This document shows, piece by piece, positions 5,859-11,902 of a DNA stretch of 11,952 nucleotides. The notes under the pieces were generated by a model. It searched no databases and was not told where the DNA came from. It worked only from the letters and a program-made list of their open reading frames with translations. The DNA lies in the NCBI GenBank assembly GCA_046704785.1, contig JBJKRF010000089.1:1-11952 (forward strand), read 5' to 3'. The position numbers and the translations under genes were made by a program. Position 1 is the stretch's first letter; each line of letters begins with the position of its first letter. The stretch is from JBJKRF01 sp046704785. GTDB taxonomy: Bacteria; Chloroflexota; Anaerolineae; Anaerolineales; Villigracilaceae.

Positions 5859-6587
5859 ATGATCTACCACGCCCACGATCTTGGATTGATCGATTACCAG
5901 CAAGCCTGGGATTTGCAAGCCCGGTTCGCCGCTGAAATTGCGCGCGGCGAGCGCCCGCCGACCTTGCTGCTGCTCGAGCATCCACACACCTACACAGTCG
6001 GGCGGCGCGGCCACAGCGAAAATTTGCTGTGGGACGAACAGACACGCACACGGCGTGGCCTGTCGGTCTACTGGGTGGACCGCGGCGGAGATGTCACCTA
6101 TCACGGGCCGGGGCAACTGGTTGGGTACCCGTTATTTCCCCTCGGCGCGCTGGACTCGTCGAAGCGGCTTCCGCAGGCGGATTATGTCGGGTACGTGCGC
6201 AAACTCGAATCTGCGCTGATCGTTGCGCTGTCCGGGCTGGGGCTGGCTGCCGCCCAACGCACAGGCCTCACTGGCGTCTGGGTGCAGGCGGATGTTGCTT
6301 CGCGCTGTCCACGCTGCAAGCCGGAAGATCGCCAGAAGCCGGCCAAGATCGCTGCTATTGGCGTCAAAGTCGATGCCAATGGAGTCAGTCGTCACGGCTT
6401 TGCCTTGAACGTCAACCCCAACATGCGCTACTTCGACGGGATCGTCCCGTGCGGCCTCGCAGACCATCCCGTTATCAGCCTGGCCGACCTGTTCACGCCG
6501 CCCCCCTCGATGGAAGAAGTCAAGCGACGGGTAGTGGCGGCCTTCGAGGAAGTCTTCGACTGTGAGATGTCTCCTCTTGGCGTCTGA
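5859..6587 (+). CDS. lipB: Octanoyltransferase (lipoyl(octanoyl) transferase) LipB
   Basis: This cytosolic enzyme moves octanoyl from octanoyl-ACP to the lipoyl-domain lysine of 2-oxoacid dehydrogenases or the glycine cleavage H protein, the first step of lipoate synthesis. In 242 residues it shows LGLIDYQQAWDLQ at 8-20, LLLEHPHTYTVGRR at 37-50, the signature RGGDVTYHGPGQ at 75-86, TGVWV at 138-142, catalytic Lys163 in AKIAAIGVK, HGFALNVN at 179-186 and catalytic Cys198 in VPCGL. Between TGVWV and the lysine there is an insertion of about 16 residues containing CPRC (150-153), absent from typical LipB. ATG 5859 fits the family N-terminus; GTG 5832 would add nine residues. No strong ribosome site is seen. 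It is the third gene of the SDR/FAD oxidase operon by spacing. lipA is not in the window. Confidence 0.96.
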   Translation: MIYHAHDLGLIDYQQAWDLQARFAAEIARGERPPTLLLLEHPHTYTVGRRGHSENLLWDEQTRTRRGLSVYWVDRGGDVTYHGPGQLVGYPLFPLGALDSSKRLPQADYVGYVRKLESALIVALSGLGLAAAQRTGLTGVWVQADVASRCPRCKPEDRQKPAKIAAIGVKVDANGVSRHGFALNVNPNMRYFDGIVPCGLADHPVISLADLFTPPPSMEEVKRRVVAAFEEVFDCEMSPLGV

Positions 6588-6890
6588 CATCCCGGCAAGA
6601 GGCTGGCTCGCAAGGCGCTCTTTCGAGCAAAAAGCCTCCCACATTTGTCCCTATTTGGGAAAAATCCCCAGCGACTTATTTGACTTTTATTCTCAAAGTC
6701 ATTACACTAATACCGGAGATTACAGAGAGCAACTGAAAATATCCAGTGGAAGAGACAAAGTAGCGCTTCAGGAACTTCCTGAAAAAGACCGGTCCTTTGG
6801 GATTTAAGATAAGCGGCGCGCGCAAGCCCGCTTCATCTCATCAATTCCCAGAGAGCCTATATTACAAGTTATTTTTTGTCAGGAGGAGAA
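6588..6890 (+). other. Intergenic region and 5' leader of the FHA gene
   Basis: About 300 bp. Next to lipB there is a split inverted repeat (GAGGCT 6599-6604 with AGCCTC 6633-6638, and GCTCG 6606-6610 with CGAGC 6624-6628) that could end the operon, although no T-tract follows. Then come a promoter (6680-6708) and a leader of about 175 nt. The leader holds the palindrome TCAGGAACTTCCTGA (6768-6782), a GACCGGTC box (6787-6794) and an AAGCGG/CCGCTT hairpin. An 81-codon frame at 6562-6807 overlaps lipB, lacks a ribosome site and is not credible. Confidence 0.55.
6680..6708 (+). promoter_or_regulatory. Sigma70-type promoter of the FHA gene
   Basis: TTGACT (6680-6685) and TACACT (6703-6708) are separated by exactly 17 bp, close to the TTGACA/TATAAT consensus. 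The start would fall near 6715, leaving a leader of about 175 nt before ATG 6891. Confidence 0.65.
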
Positions 6891-7517
6891 ATGGCGGCAC
6901 AATACCAATTCGTTATGCACTCCGGGCCCACGCCAGGCAAAACCTTCCCGATCGAAGGAGATGTCGTCACCATTGGGCGCGAGGCCGGGAACACGATTGT
7001 GATCAACGACGCCGAAGTATCGCGCAAGCATACCCAATTGGTTCTGCAAGGTGGTAAATATATCGTCTCCGACATGGGGTCGACCAACGGTACCTTTATC
7101 AACGGACAACGACTGACCGGTCAACACATCTTGCAGCCGGGTGAAGTCGTGTCGCTTGGCGAGCAGATCAACCTGTTGTTTGAGTCCGTAGCTGTCGTCG
7201 ACCCAAACGCTACCATGCTCTCTTCGGCGCGTCCGCCTGCGGCCCCGCAAACCGCAGCCAGACCAGCGCCATCCCCTGTTCCTCCGCCACAGCCACAACC
7301 ATCCAACTATGCCGGGCAGGTTCCGGCAGGGCCCGCCGGGATGGTACCCGCTGGAATGCCTGTGGCGGGGCAACAGACGGCCAAGTCACGGACTCCGTTG
7401 ATCATCGGCATCGGCGTGGTGGTGTTATTGTGCCTATGTGCCGTAGGTGCATTTCTGTATTTTGCACCAGCATCCTTTTGGTGTCTACTCCCAATATGGG
7501 GTTCCGCCTGCCCATAA
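6891..7517 (+). CDS. FHA-domain protein with Pro-rich linker and C-terminal membrane anchor
   Basis: A 208-residue protein. The forkhead-associated domain fills about residues 5-100 and keeps all the phosphothreonine-binding hallmarks: GRE at 29-31, SRKH at 44-47 and GSTNGTFING at 63-72. A low-complexity Pro/Ala/Gln linker follows (about 113-165), then one membrane helix (about 169-191, PLIIGIGVVVLLCLC). The tail is short (APASFWCLLPIWGSACP). With no signal peptide, the FHA domain should face the cytosol and the tail the outside. It probably docks a Thr-phosphorylated partner at the membrane, but no Ser/Thr kinase or phosphatase is in the window. ATG 6891 has AGGAGGAG (6881-6888) just upstream. 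The gene has its own promoter and terminator, so it looks monocistronic. Confidence 0.92.
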   Translation: MAAQYQFVMHSGPTPGKTFPIEGDVVTIGREAGNTIVINDAEVSRKHTQLVLQGGKYIVSDMGSTNGTFINGQRLTGQHILQPGEVVSLGEQINLLFESVAVVDPNATMLSSARPPAAPQTAARPAPSPVPPPQPQPSNYAGQVPAGPAGMVPAGMPVAGQQTAKSRTPLIIGIGVVVLLCLCAVGAFLYFAPASFWCLLPIWGSACP

Positions 7518-7555
7518 TTCGCCATTATATTGGCACAACCTGCAGCTAGATTTTC

Positions 7556-7593
7556 CAATCCGCCCCGGAGATTCCGAGGCGGATTGTGCTTTT
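7556..7593 (+). terminator. Rho-independent terminator of the FHA gene
   Basis: CAATCCGCC (7556-7564) pairs perfectly with GGCGGATTG (7578-7586), with an inner CGG/CCG pair. TGC and then TTTT (7590-7593) follow. It is 38 bp past the FHA stop. On the minus strand no T-tract follows, so it probably works one way, though it sits between convergent genes. Confidence 0.8.
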
Positions 7594-7622
7594 AAGACAG
7601 CTGGCTCACAAGTACGGAAGCT

Positions 7623-9167
7623 TTATTGTTGGCTTCCGGAATCGAACGCGTCCAACGCCATATTGACGGTGGCTACTTTGGTTTCCATGCTGGCGTAGTC
7701 GCCGTGGAGCAGGTCTGCATCTGCGCTTACCAGCAACGACTCAAGGCGCTGGTTGATGGCCTGGTGCGGATGGCGCAAAAAGTCGGCGACGATGCCGCGC
7801 TGGCGCATTTCGTTCCCATCCGGCAGCCAGGCAGTGGCAAAGTAGGCCGAGGGGTCCAACAGACGCTCGTAGTGACGCATGGTGTCGTAGAACGAAATCG
7901 TATCGTGGACGTCGGTCACATCGGTTGGGGTATAAGTCTGCTTTTTCAGAAAAGCGATGTAGTTCTGTTCCAGAGTGTGGAACGAAAGCTGAAAATGCTT
8001 TTGCAAGGCCGCATCGATGGCGTCGGAGGGCTGGCCGTTGGGAGCCGGATGAATGTCTCGGTAAAAGGCATTGTAATTTTGCCAACCATAGGTCTGGACC
8101 ATGTAGCTGACCAATGCGGCAGCCTCGATGTAGCCAACCTCATGCTGCTCGGAATAAAAATCGTTGCTCAACTGCTCCAATGGGATGTAGTCGTTCGTGG
8201 CAAGTACCACGGCAGCGCGGGGCACAATCGGTTCTGGCTTGAAATGTCCGCCAGTGATGTAGACGGCCAACCCCTCTTGCAAAATGGATGGACGGTCGTC
8301 TCCGCCCATGGTGCCGTCGAGCGCGTGAACCAGTTCGTGATGGATGACGATGGCCGCCGTACTCCCCGCATAGTTCTGGTCCAGGTAGGATACGTAGATC
8401 GCGTCTGACGTGAAGCCACCCTGTCCCAGCACGCGCGACATGAGCGTGAGCTGAACCCTGTGGGGGAACGTCTGTCCCATACGTTTTTCCACATCCTCGG
8501 CCTGCGTCTCGATGGTTTGTTTGAGCGAATCGATGTCGCGGGCGGCATCCGTGCCGCTGATATAGTGGATGCTGCAACAGGGGACGGAGGCCGTCTCCCA
8601 GTGTGCATCTTGCTGGGCAGACGGTAGCGCAGAGACGGGACGTAAGGTAACCTGCTCCTGCCACAAGATTCCGCCCGGGTTGATGGAAAAATCCAGGGTA
8701 TACGGACCTGCTTGCAAGTCGTGCGTGTCCCAGGCCCAATAGAAGATGGCTTCGCTACGGTCACCGATGCCGTAAGGCTGGAATTTCGCCTCGCCCAGAG
8801 ACTGTCCCTGAAATGAAAGTTGAACCGCGCGCCCCCGCGACTGGAAGCCGGATGGGGCAACCACTTCGAAGCTTACCTGGTCGCCCACATACAATCCGCC
8901 GTCGGGATGGTCGATGACCTGGAAATCGCTTTGGGGCGTGGCGGTTGCGGTCGGTGTGGGCGTAAGAGTGGGCGTGGGCGTTGGGGTGATGAACAGGTCT
9001 GGCAAGGATGTTACCGTCCGGCAGGCGACGAGCAACAGCACCCAAACAAGGAATAGGTATTTTGCAGGCCTACGGGAAGGTAGAGGAGATATTGGAGAGG
9101 ACCCGCCAAACTTGTTCTTGCCTATCAGGGGGATTCCATAAAAAACAGCGAGGAGAAATCGATGCAT
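7623..9167 (-). CDS. Lipoprotein zinc metallopeptidase (HExxH, gluzincin-like)
   Basis: A 514-residue predicted surface lipoprotein. A basic N-terminal stretch of 36 residues precedes the hydrophobic segment YLFLVWVLLLVAC, whose Cys49 ends a lipobox. A Thr-Pro linker (61-78, TPTPTPTLTPTPTATATP) follows, then a beta-rich domain (about 82-178) likely of Ig-like type. The catalytic domain from about 195 has IVIHHELVHALDG with the zinc motif HELVH at 277-281. SILQEGLAVY gives Glu298 as the probable third ligand, as in gluzincins. The C-terminal part (310-514) is helical. The substrate is unknown. ATG 9167 is the only ATG before the lipobox and has no ribosome site; the -10 box at 9180-9175 makes it likely leaderless. 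The N-terminal extension before the signal is longer than usual. Confidence is high for a metallopeptidase fold, low for its role. Confidence 0.88.
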   Translation of the reverse strand: MHRFLLAVFYGIPLIGKNKFGGSSPISPLPSRRPAKYLFLVWVLLLVACRTVTSLPDLFITPTPTPTLTPTPTATATPQSDFQVIDHPDGGLYVGDQVSFEVVAPSGFQSRGRAVQLSFQGQSLGEAKFQPYGIGDRSEAIFYWAWDTHDLQAGPYTLDFSINPGGILWQEQVTLRPVSALPSAQQDAHWETASVPCCSIHYISGTDAARDIDSLKQTIETQAEDVEKRMGQTFPHRVQLTLMSRVLGQGGFTSDAIYVSYLDQNYAGSTAAIVIHHELVHALDGTMGGDDRPSILQEGLAVYITGGHFKPEPIVPRAAVVLATNDYIPLEQLSNDFYSEQHEVGYIEAAALVSYMVQTYGWQNYNAFYRDIHPAPNGQPSDAIDAALQKHFQLSFHTLEQNYIAFLKKQTYTPTDVTDVHDTISFYDTMRHYERLLDPSAYFATAWLPDGNEMRQRGIVADFLRHPHQAINQRLESLLVSADADLLHGDYASMETKVATVNMALDAFDSGSQQ

Positions 9168-9174
9168 AGGCGTT

Positions 9175-9184
9175 ATTATATAAT
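9175..9184. promoter_or_regulatory. Palindromic bidirectional -10 box ATTATATAAT
   Basis: The 10-bp perfect palindrome reads TATAAT on both strands (9179-9184 plus, 9180-9175 minus) and sits between divergent genes. On the minus strand the transcript start would fall at about 9168-9167, at the metallopeptidase ATG. On the plus strand it would fall near 9191, about 70 nt before the transporter ATG. No good -35 was seen either way. Symmetric -10 elements that drive divergent transcription are known in bacteria. Confidence 0.55.
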
Positions 9185-9260
9185 GCCCTTTGGGTGTTTA
9201 TGACCGTGAGGGTATAGTTGCAATCGTCGGACGGAATCCATACAATGATACTGAGGTGCC

Positions 9261-10463
9261 ATGGAAAATTCATCTTCGCCACAATGGAGTTCGACCACCA
9301 AGACAATCATCGCAATCACCCTGATCGCCACCATCGCCGGGTTGTTGATCAAGTTTCAGAGCATCGTCCCGTTGTTGTTGATGGCTTTCATCCTGGTTTA
9401 CCTGCTCTACCCGGTGGCCTCGTTCTTGAACCATCATCTGCGGCTCTCCTGGGGCCTTTCGGTGGGTGCCTTGTACGTCGTCCTGGTGCTGACCATTGTC
9501 GGGCTGTTGACGCTGGCGGGGCTGGAACTGGCTTACCAGTTCCGTAGCCTGATCACATTCATTCAAAACAGTCTGAACCACATCCCGGCGCTGGCAGATA
9601 CGATTTCCAAACAGGTCTTCACCATCGGCCCCTTCCGTTTCGAGATGGCAAACCTCGACCTGGGCACCCTCAGCGGACAACTGATCGATACCCTGCGCCC
9701 CATGCTCGGCCAAACGGGGCAGGTGATCGGAGTCGTAGCTGGCGGCGCGCTGAACGTTGTCGGCTCGTCGGCGTTCGTGCTCCTGATCTCCTATTTTCTG
9801 CTGGTGGAGAGTCGTGGCCTGCGAGAAGGCATCTTGCACATCAACCTGCCCGGCTACTCCGATGACCTACATCAATTGAGCCTGGGCCTGGCGCACATCT
9901 GGAATGCCTTCCTGCGCGGACAGATCATCGTCATTGCCCTCGCCAGTTTTGTCTACTCGATTGTCTTGAGCACCTTGGGAGTGAATTACGCACTTGGATT
10001 GGCGCTGTTGGCCGGGTCGGCGCGCTTCTTACCTTACATCGGCTCGCTCATCAGTTGGACAACCCTGGCGCTGGTGACCTTCTTCCAGCCACACACGCCC
10101 TTCGGGCTCGCCCCGCAGACGTATACGTTGATCGTGCTCATCCTGGCCTGGGCTATCGACGGTATGATCGACAATTTTGTCTCTCCACGCATTATGGCCG
10201 ATGCCTTGAAGGTCCATCCGGCAGCCGTGCTGGTGGCCGCCATCATTGCGCTCGACTTGTTGGGCATCCTGGGCGTCATCATCGCAGCGCCCATCCTGGC
10301 AACCATCCAACTGATCGTCCGCTACATCGTCCGCAAACTCTTCGACCTCGATCCATGGGAAGGGATGCAAGCTATCAGCGCGCCCCCCCCTTTGCGCCAA
10401 CAGGTGCGCGAGTGGTACGACAAATTACGCACAAAACTTCGCCCAAAAGAGTCAGTGAAATAA
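9261..10463 (+). CDS. AI-2E/PerM-family transporter (membrane protein)
   Basis: A polytopic inner-membrane protein of 400 residues in the family once called UPF0118. Hydrophobic segments are visible at about 13-30, 34-53, 63-91, 147-172, 211-262 (two), 268-296 and 311-346. A soluble amphipathic stretch lies at about 95-140. Family marks are SARFLPYIGSLISW around 253-266 and the D-x-x-V-x-P region IDNFVSPRIMADALKVHP near 283-300, followed by the glycine-rich LLGILGVIIAAPILA. Members export autoinducer-2-like molecules or act as Na+/H+ antiporters; the substrate cannot be inferred here. The C-terminus ends in a charged cytosolic tail of about 45 residues. ATG 9261 has GAGG 4-5 nt upstream (9253-9256). 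It is divergent from the metallopeptidase and shares the palindromic -10 region. Confidence 0.92.
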   Translation: MENSSSPQWSSTTKTIIAITLIATIAGLLIKFQSIVPLLLMAFILVYLLYPVASFLNHHLRLSWGLSVGALYVVLVLTIVGLLTLAGLELAYQFRSLITFIQNSLNHIPALADTISKQVFTIGPFRFEMANLDLGTLSGQLIDTLRPMLGQTGQVIGVVAGGALNVVGSSAFVLLISYFLLVESRGLREGILHINLPGYSDDLHQLSLGLAHIWNAFLRGQIIVIALASFVYSIVLSTLGVNYALGLALLAGSARFLPYIGSLISWTTLALVTFFQPHTPFGLAPQTYTLIVLILAWAIDGMIDNFVSPRIMADALKVHPAAVLVAAIIALDLLGILGVIIAAPILATIQLIVRYIVRKLFDLDPWEGMQAISAPPPLRQQVREWYDKLRTKLRPKESVK

Positions 10464-10476
10464 AGGCGCGCTGCAC

Positions 10477-10482
10477 TATAAT
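10477..10482 (+). promoter_or_regulatory. -10 box (TATAAT) for the small-protein gene
   Basis: TATAAT lies 14 bp after the transporter stop and is embedded in TATAATTATAAAA. No clear -35 is seen upstream. A start near 10489 would give a leader of about 108 nt containing two hairpins before ATG 10597. Confidence 0.4.
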
Positions 10483-10535
10483 TATAAAAAGCGGTCTTTC
10501 CCCCGGCGGCCCCTGGGGAATTAATTTCGCAAGTC

Positions 10536-10566
10536 TCCGCGTTGCGTGCTGGCCTTGCAACGCGGA
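10536..10566 (+). other. Perfect 10-bp leader hairpin upstream of the small-protein gene
   Basis: TCCGCGTTGC (10536-10545) pairs exactly with GCAACGCGGA (10557-10566) around an 11-nt loop. It ends 17 nt before the AAAGGAG ribosome site of the 59-residue gene. A second, shorter hairpin, TCCCC/GGGGA (10499-10503 and 10515-10519), is followed by ATTAATTT and may end transporter transcripts. Confidence 0.5.
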
Positions 10567-10596
10567 AGGCGACCGAAAATTTGAAAGGAGTCCATC

Positions 10597-10776
10597 ATGG
10601 CGAAAAATGACGAACCCGTAACCGAGACCCTGGCTGAGACCGAAAATTACCTGGTCTGGAAGTCTGACGACCCGGATGGTGAAACCACGTTTCACCTCGA
10701 GCTCGGCAGCGTAACGGTCCACTTCTTTCGCGAAGAGTGGGATGAGTTCCTAGAGCTTGTTCGCTCGCTTGCATAA
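10597..10776 (+). CDS. Small conserved-looking hypothetical protein (59 aa)
   Basis: The frame of 59 codons starts at ATG 10597 with AAAGGAG (10584-10590) at the right distance and ends in TAA just before a strong hairpin. The product is acidic (MAKNDEPVTETLAETENYLV...). Its core is WKSDDPDGETTFHLELGSVT, then VHFFREEWDEFLELVRSL, which looks like a small beta-sheet capped by a C-terminal helix. It has no Cys, signal peptide or membrane segment. I do not recognise a named family; proteins of this style occur as short unnamed ORFs in Anaerolineae, from memory only. Flanking promoter, leader hairpin and terminator argue that it is a real, independently expressed gene. The function is unknown. Confidence 0.82.
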   Translation: MAKNDEPVTETLAETENYLVWKSDDPDGETTFHLELGSVTVHFFREEWDEFLELVRSLA

Positions 10777-10779
10777 GCT

Positions 10780-10815
10780 TACAAACACGGATGGAGAATC
10801 CGTGTTTGTATTTAA
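10780..10815 (+). terminator. Hairpin terminator after the small-protein gene
   Basis: TACAAACACGGAT (10780-10792) and its exact complement (10798-10810) form a 13-bp stem with a 5-nt loop, 4 nt after the TAA. TTTAAG follows, so the T-tract is short. The P1 peptidase starts 22 bp later with no other promoter visible, so partial read-through may supply it. Confidence 0.7.
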
Positions 10816-10836
10816 GCACATCAACCGCGCAAGAAG

Positions 10837-11832
10837 ATGAAACTGCGAAATTCGATCACAGATGTTCCCGGAATCGAAGTTGGCCACGCCCAAGACGAAA
10901 CGGCCCTGACGGGTTGCAGCGTGGTGTTATGTCGCAAAGGGGCCGTCGGCGGGGTGGATGTGCGCGGCAGCGCGCCCGGCACGCGGGAAACCGACCTGCT
11001 CGATCCACTCAACCTGGTGCAGAAAGTACATGCGATTCTGCTGGCAGGCGGTTCGGCCTTCGGCCTGGACGCCGCCGGTGGGGTGATGAAATACCTGGAG
11101 GAACAAAAAATCGGGGTTGCAACCGGCGCCCACAAAGTACCGATTGTGCCTGCGGCCATTCTGTTCGACCTGGAACTGGGTGACGGGAGCATACGCCCCG
11201 ACGCCCTCATGGGCTACCAGGCGGCCTCCAACGCCTCGGCGGATGAGGCCCGCGAAGGGAACCTGGGCGCGGGAATGGGTGCCAGTGTTGGAAAGATTTT
11301 CGGCAATGCGGGCGCGATGAAATCCGGGGTGGGCACATGCAGCCTGGTAATCGGCGGCGGATTGATCGTCGGCGCGCTGGCGACGGTCAACGCCTTCGGC
11401 GATGTGATCGACCCAGCGACGGGCCGGATCGTAGCCGGGGCGCGTTCGACCAAATTGGGGCCGCTCAAGCTGGGTCGTGAGCACGATTTTGCCGATACGC
11501 TCGAAACGATGAAGTCTCTCACAGGCCGGACGATCTTGCGCCTTGCCACGCGGAGCAACACGGTCATTGGGATAGTGGCGACCAACGCCCACCTGACCAA
11601 GGCCGAGGCCAACAAAATGGCGCAAATGGCGCACGATGGCCTGGCGCGCGTCGTCCGCCCGGCACACACCATGCTAGACGGCGATACGATCTTTGCCCTG
11701 GCGACCGGCTCAAAAAAAGGCGATGTCAGCACATTGGGGGCGTTTGCCGCCGAGGCATTCGCCCAAGCCTGTTTAAGGGCGGTCCGGGCTGCGGGGAGTG
11801 CGGGCGGGCTTCCGGGTTTGAAACCCGATTAA
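10837..11832 (+). CDS. P1/DmpA-family (S58) aminopeptidase, self-processing
   Basis: A 331-residue Ntn-type hydrolase that would cut N-terminal residues from peptides or beta-amino acid amides. Family marks are the N-terminal ITDVPGIEVGHAQD at 7-20, DVRGSAPGTRETDLLDP at 41-57, LLAGGSAFGLDAAGGVM at 68-84 and GNAGAMKSGVGTCSL at 156-170 leading to VGALATVNAFGDV at 178-190. The segment SNTVIGIVATNAHL at 240-253 holds the probable autoproteolysis site Asn241|Thr242, by analogy with DmpA Gly249|Ser250. This would give chains of about 241 and 90 residues, with Thr242 as nucleophile. DGDTIFALATG at 281-291 is also conserved. ATG 10837 has only a weak AAGAAG upstream. The TAA at 11830-11832 abuts the 3' end of an intron on the other strand, whose last base may supply the final A. 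Confidence 0.93.
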   Translation: MKLRNSITDVPGIEVGHAQDETALTGCSVVLCRKGAVGGVDVRGSAPGTRETDLLDPLNLVQKVHAILLAGGSAFGLDAAGGVMKYLEEQKIGVATGAHKVPIVPAAILFDLELGDGSIRPDALMGYQAASNASADEAREGNLGAGMGASVGKIFGNAGAMKSGVGTCSLVIGGGLIVGALATVNAFGDVIDPATGRIVAGARSTKLGPLKLGREHDFADTLETMKSLTGRTILRLATRSNTVIGIVATNAHLTKAEANKMAQMAHDGLARVVRPAHTMLDGDTIFALATGSKKGDVSTLGAFAAEAFAQACLRAVRAAGSAGGLPGLKPD

Positions 11833-11866
11833 TCGAGTAGGGAGCGGCGGCTAACCGCTCCCTCTC
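11832..11866 (-). ncRNA. Group II intron domain VI with bulged branch-point adenosine
   Basis: On the minus strand GAG plus AGGGAGCGG pairs with CCGCTCCCT plus CTC. A single unpaired A (complement of 11838) lies between the two right-hand blocks, 7 nt from the intron end when the last base is counted as 1. This is the expected lariat branch point. The intron ends in GAT at 11834-11832. Confidence 0.88.
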
Positions 11867-11868
11867 AC

Positions 11869-11902
11869 ACCACCGGACATGCGGGTCCGCATCCGGCGGT
11901 TC
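11869..11902 (-). ncRNA. Group II intron domain V (catalytic hairpin)
   Basis: The 34-nt element folds into a 9-bp lower helix (ACCGCCGGA with TCCGGTGGT, including one G-U pair), a 2-nt bulge (UG) on the 3' side, a 4-bp upper helix (UGCG/CGCA) and a GACC tetraloop. The catalytic triad is CGC rather than AGC, with its G in the conserved G-U wobble. This is the diagnostic form for class IIC introns. Confidence 0.92.

Noticed and set aside
6562..6807. 81-codon plus-strand frame overlapping the lipB end
   Set aside because: No ribosome site, composition unlike the neighbours, and it spans a promoter and a palindrome; it looks like a chance frame.
8936..8992. Short GT-rich repeats resembling a minisatellite or CRISPR-like array
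   Set aside because: They encode the Thr-Pro linker of the lipoprotein in frame; there are no spacers.
11813..11827. CGGGTTTGAAACCCG, looking like a tRNA T-arm or terminator
   Set aside because: It codes for the last residues of the P1 peptidase, has no acceptor or anticodon arm around it, and no T-tract follows.
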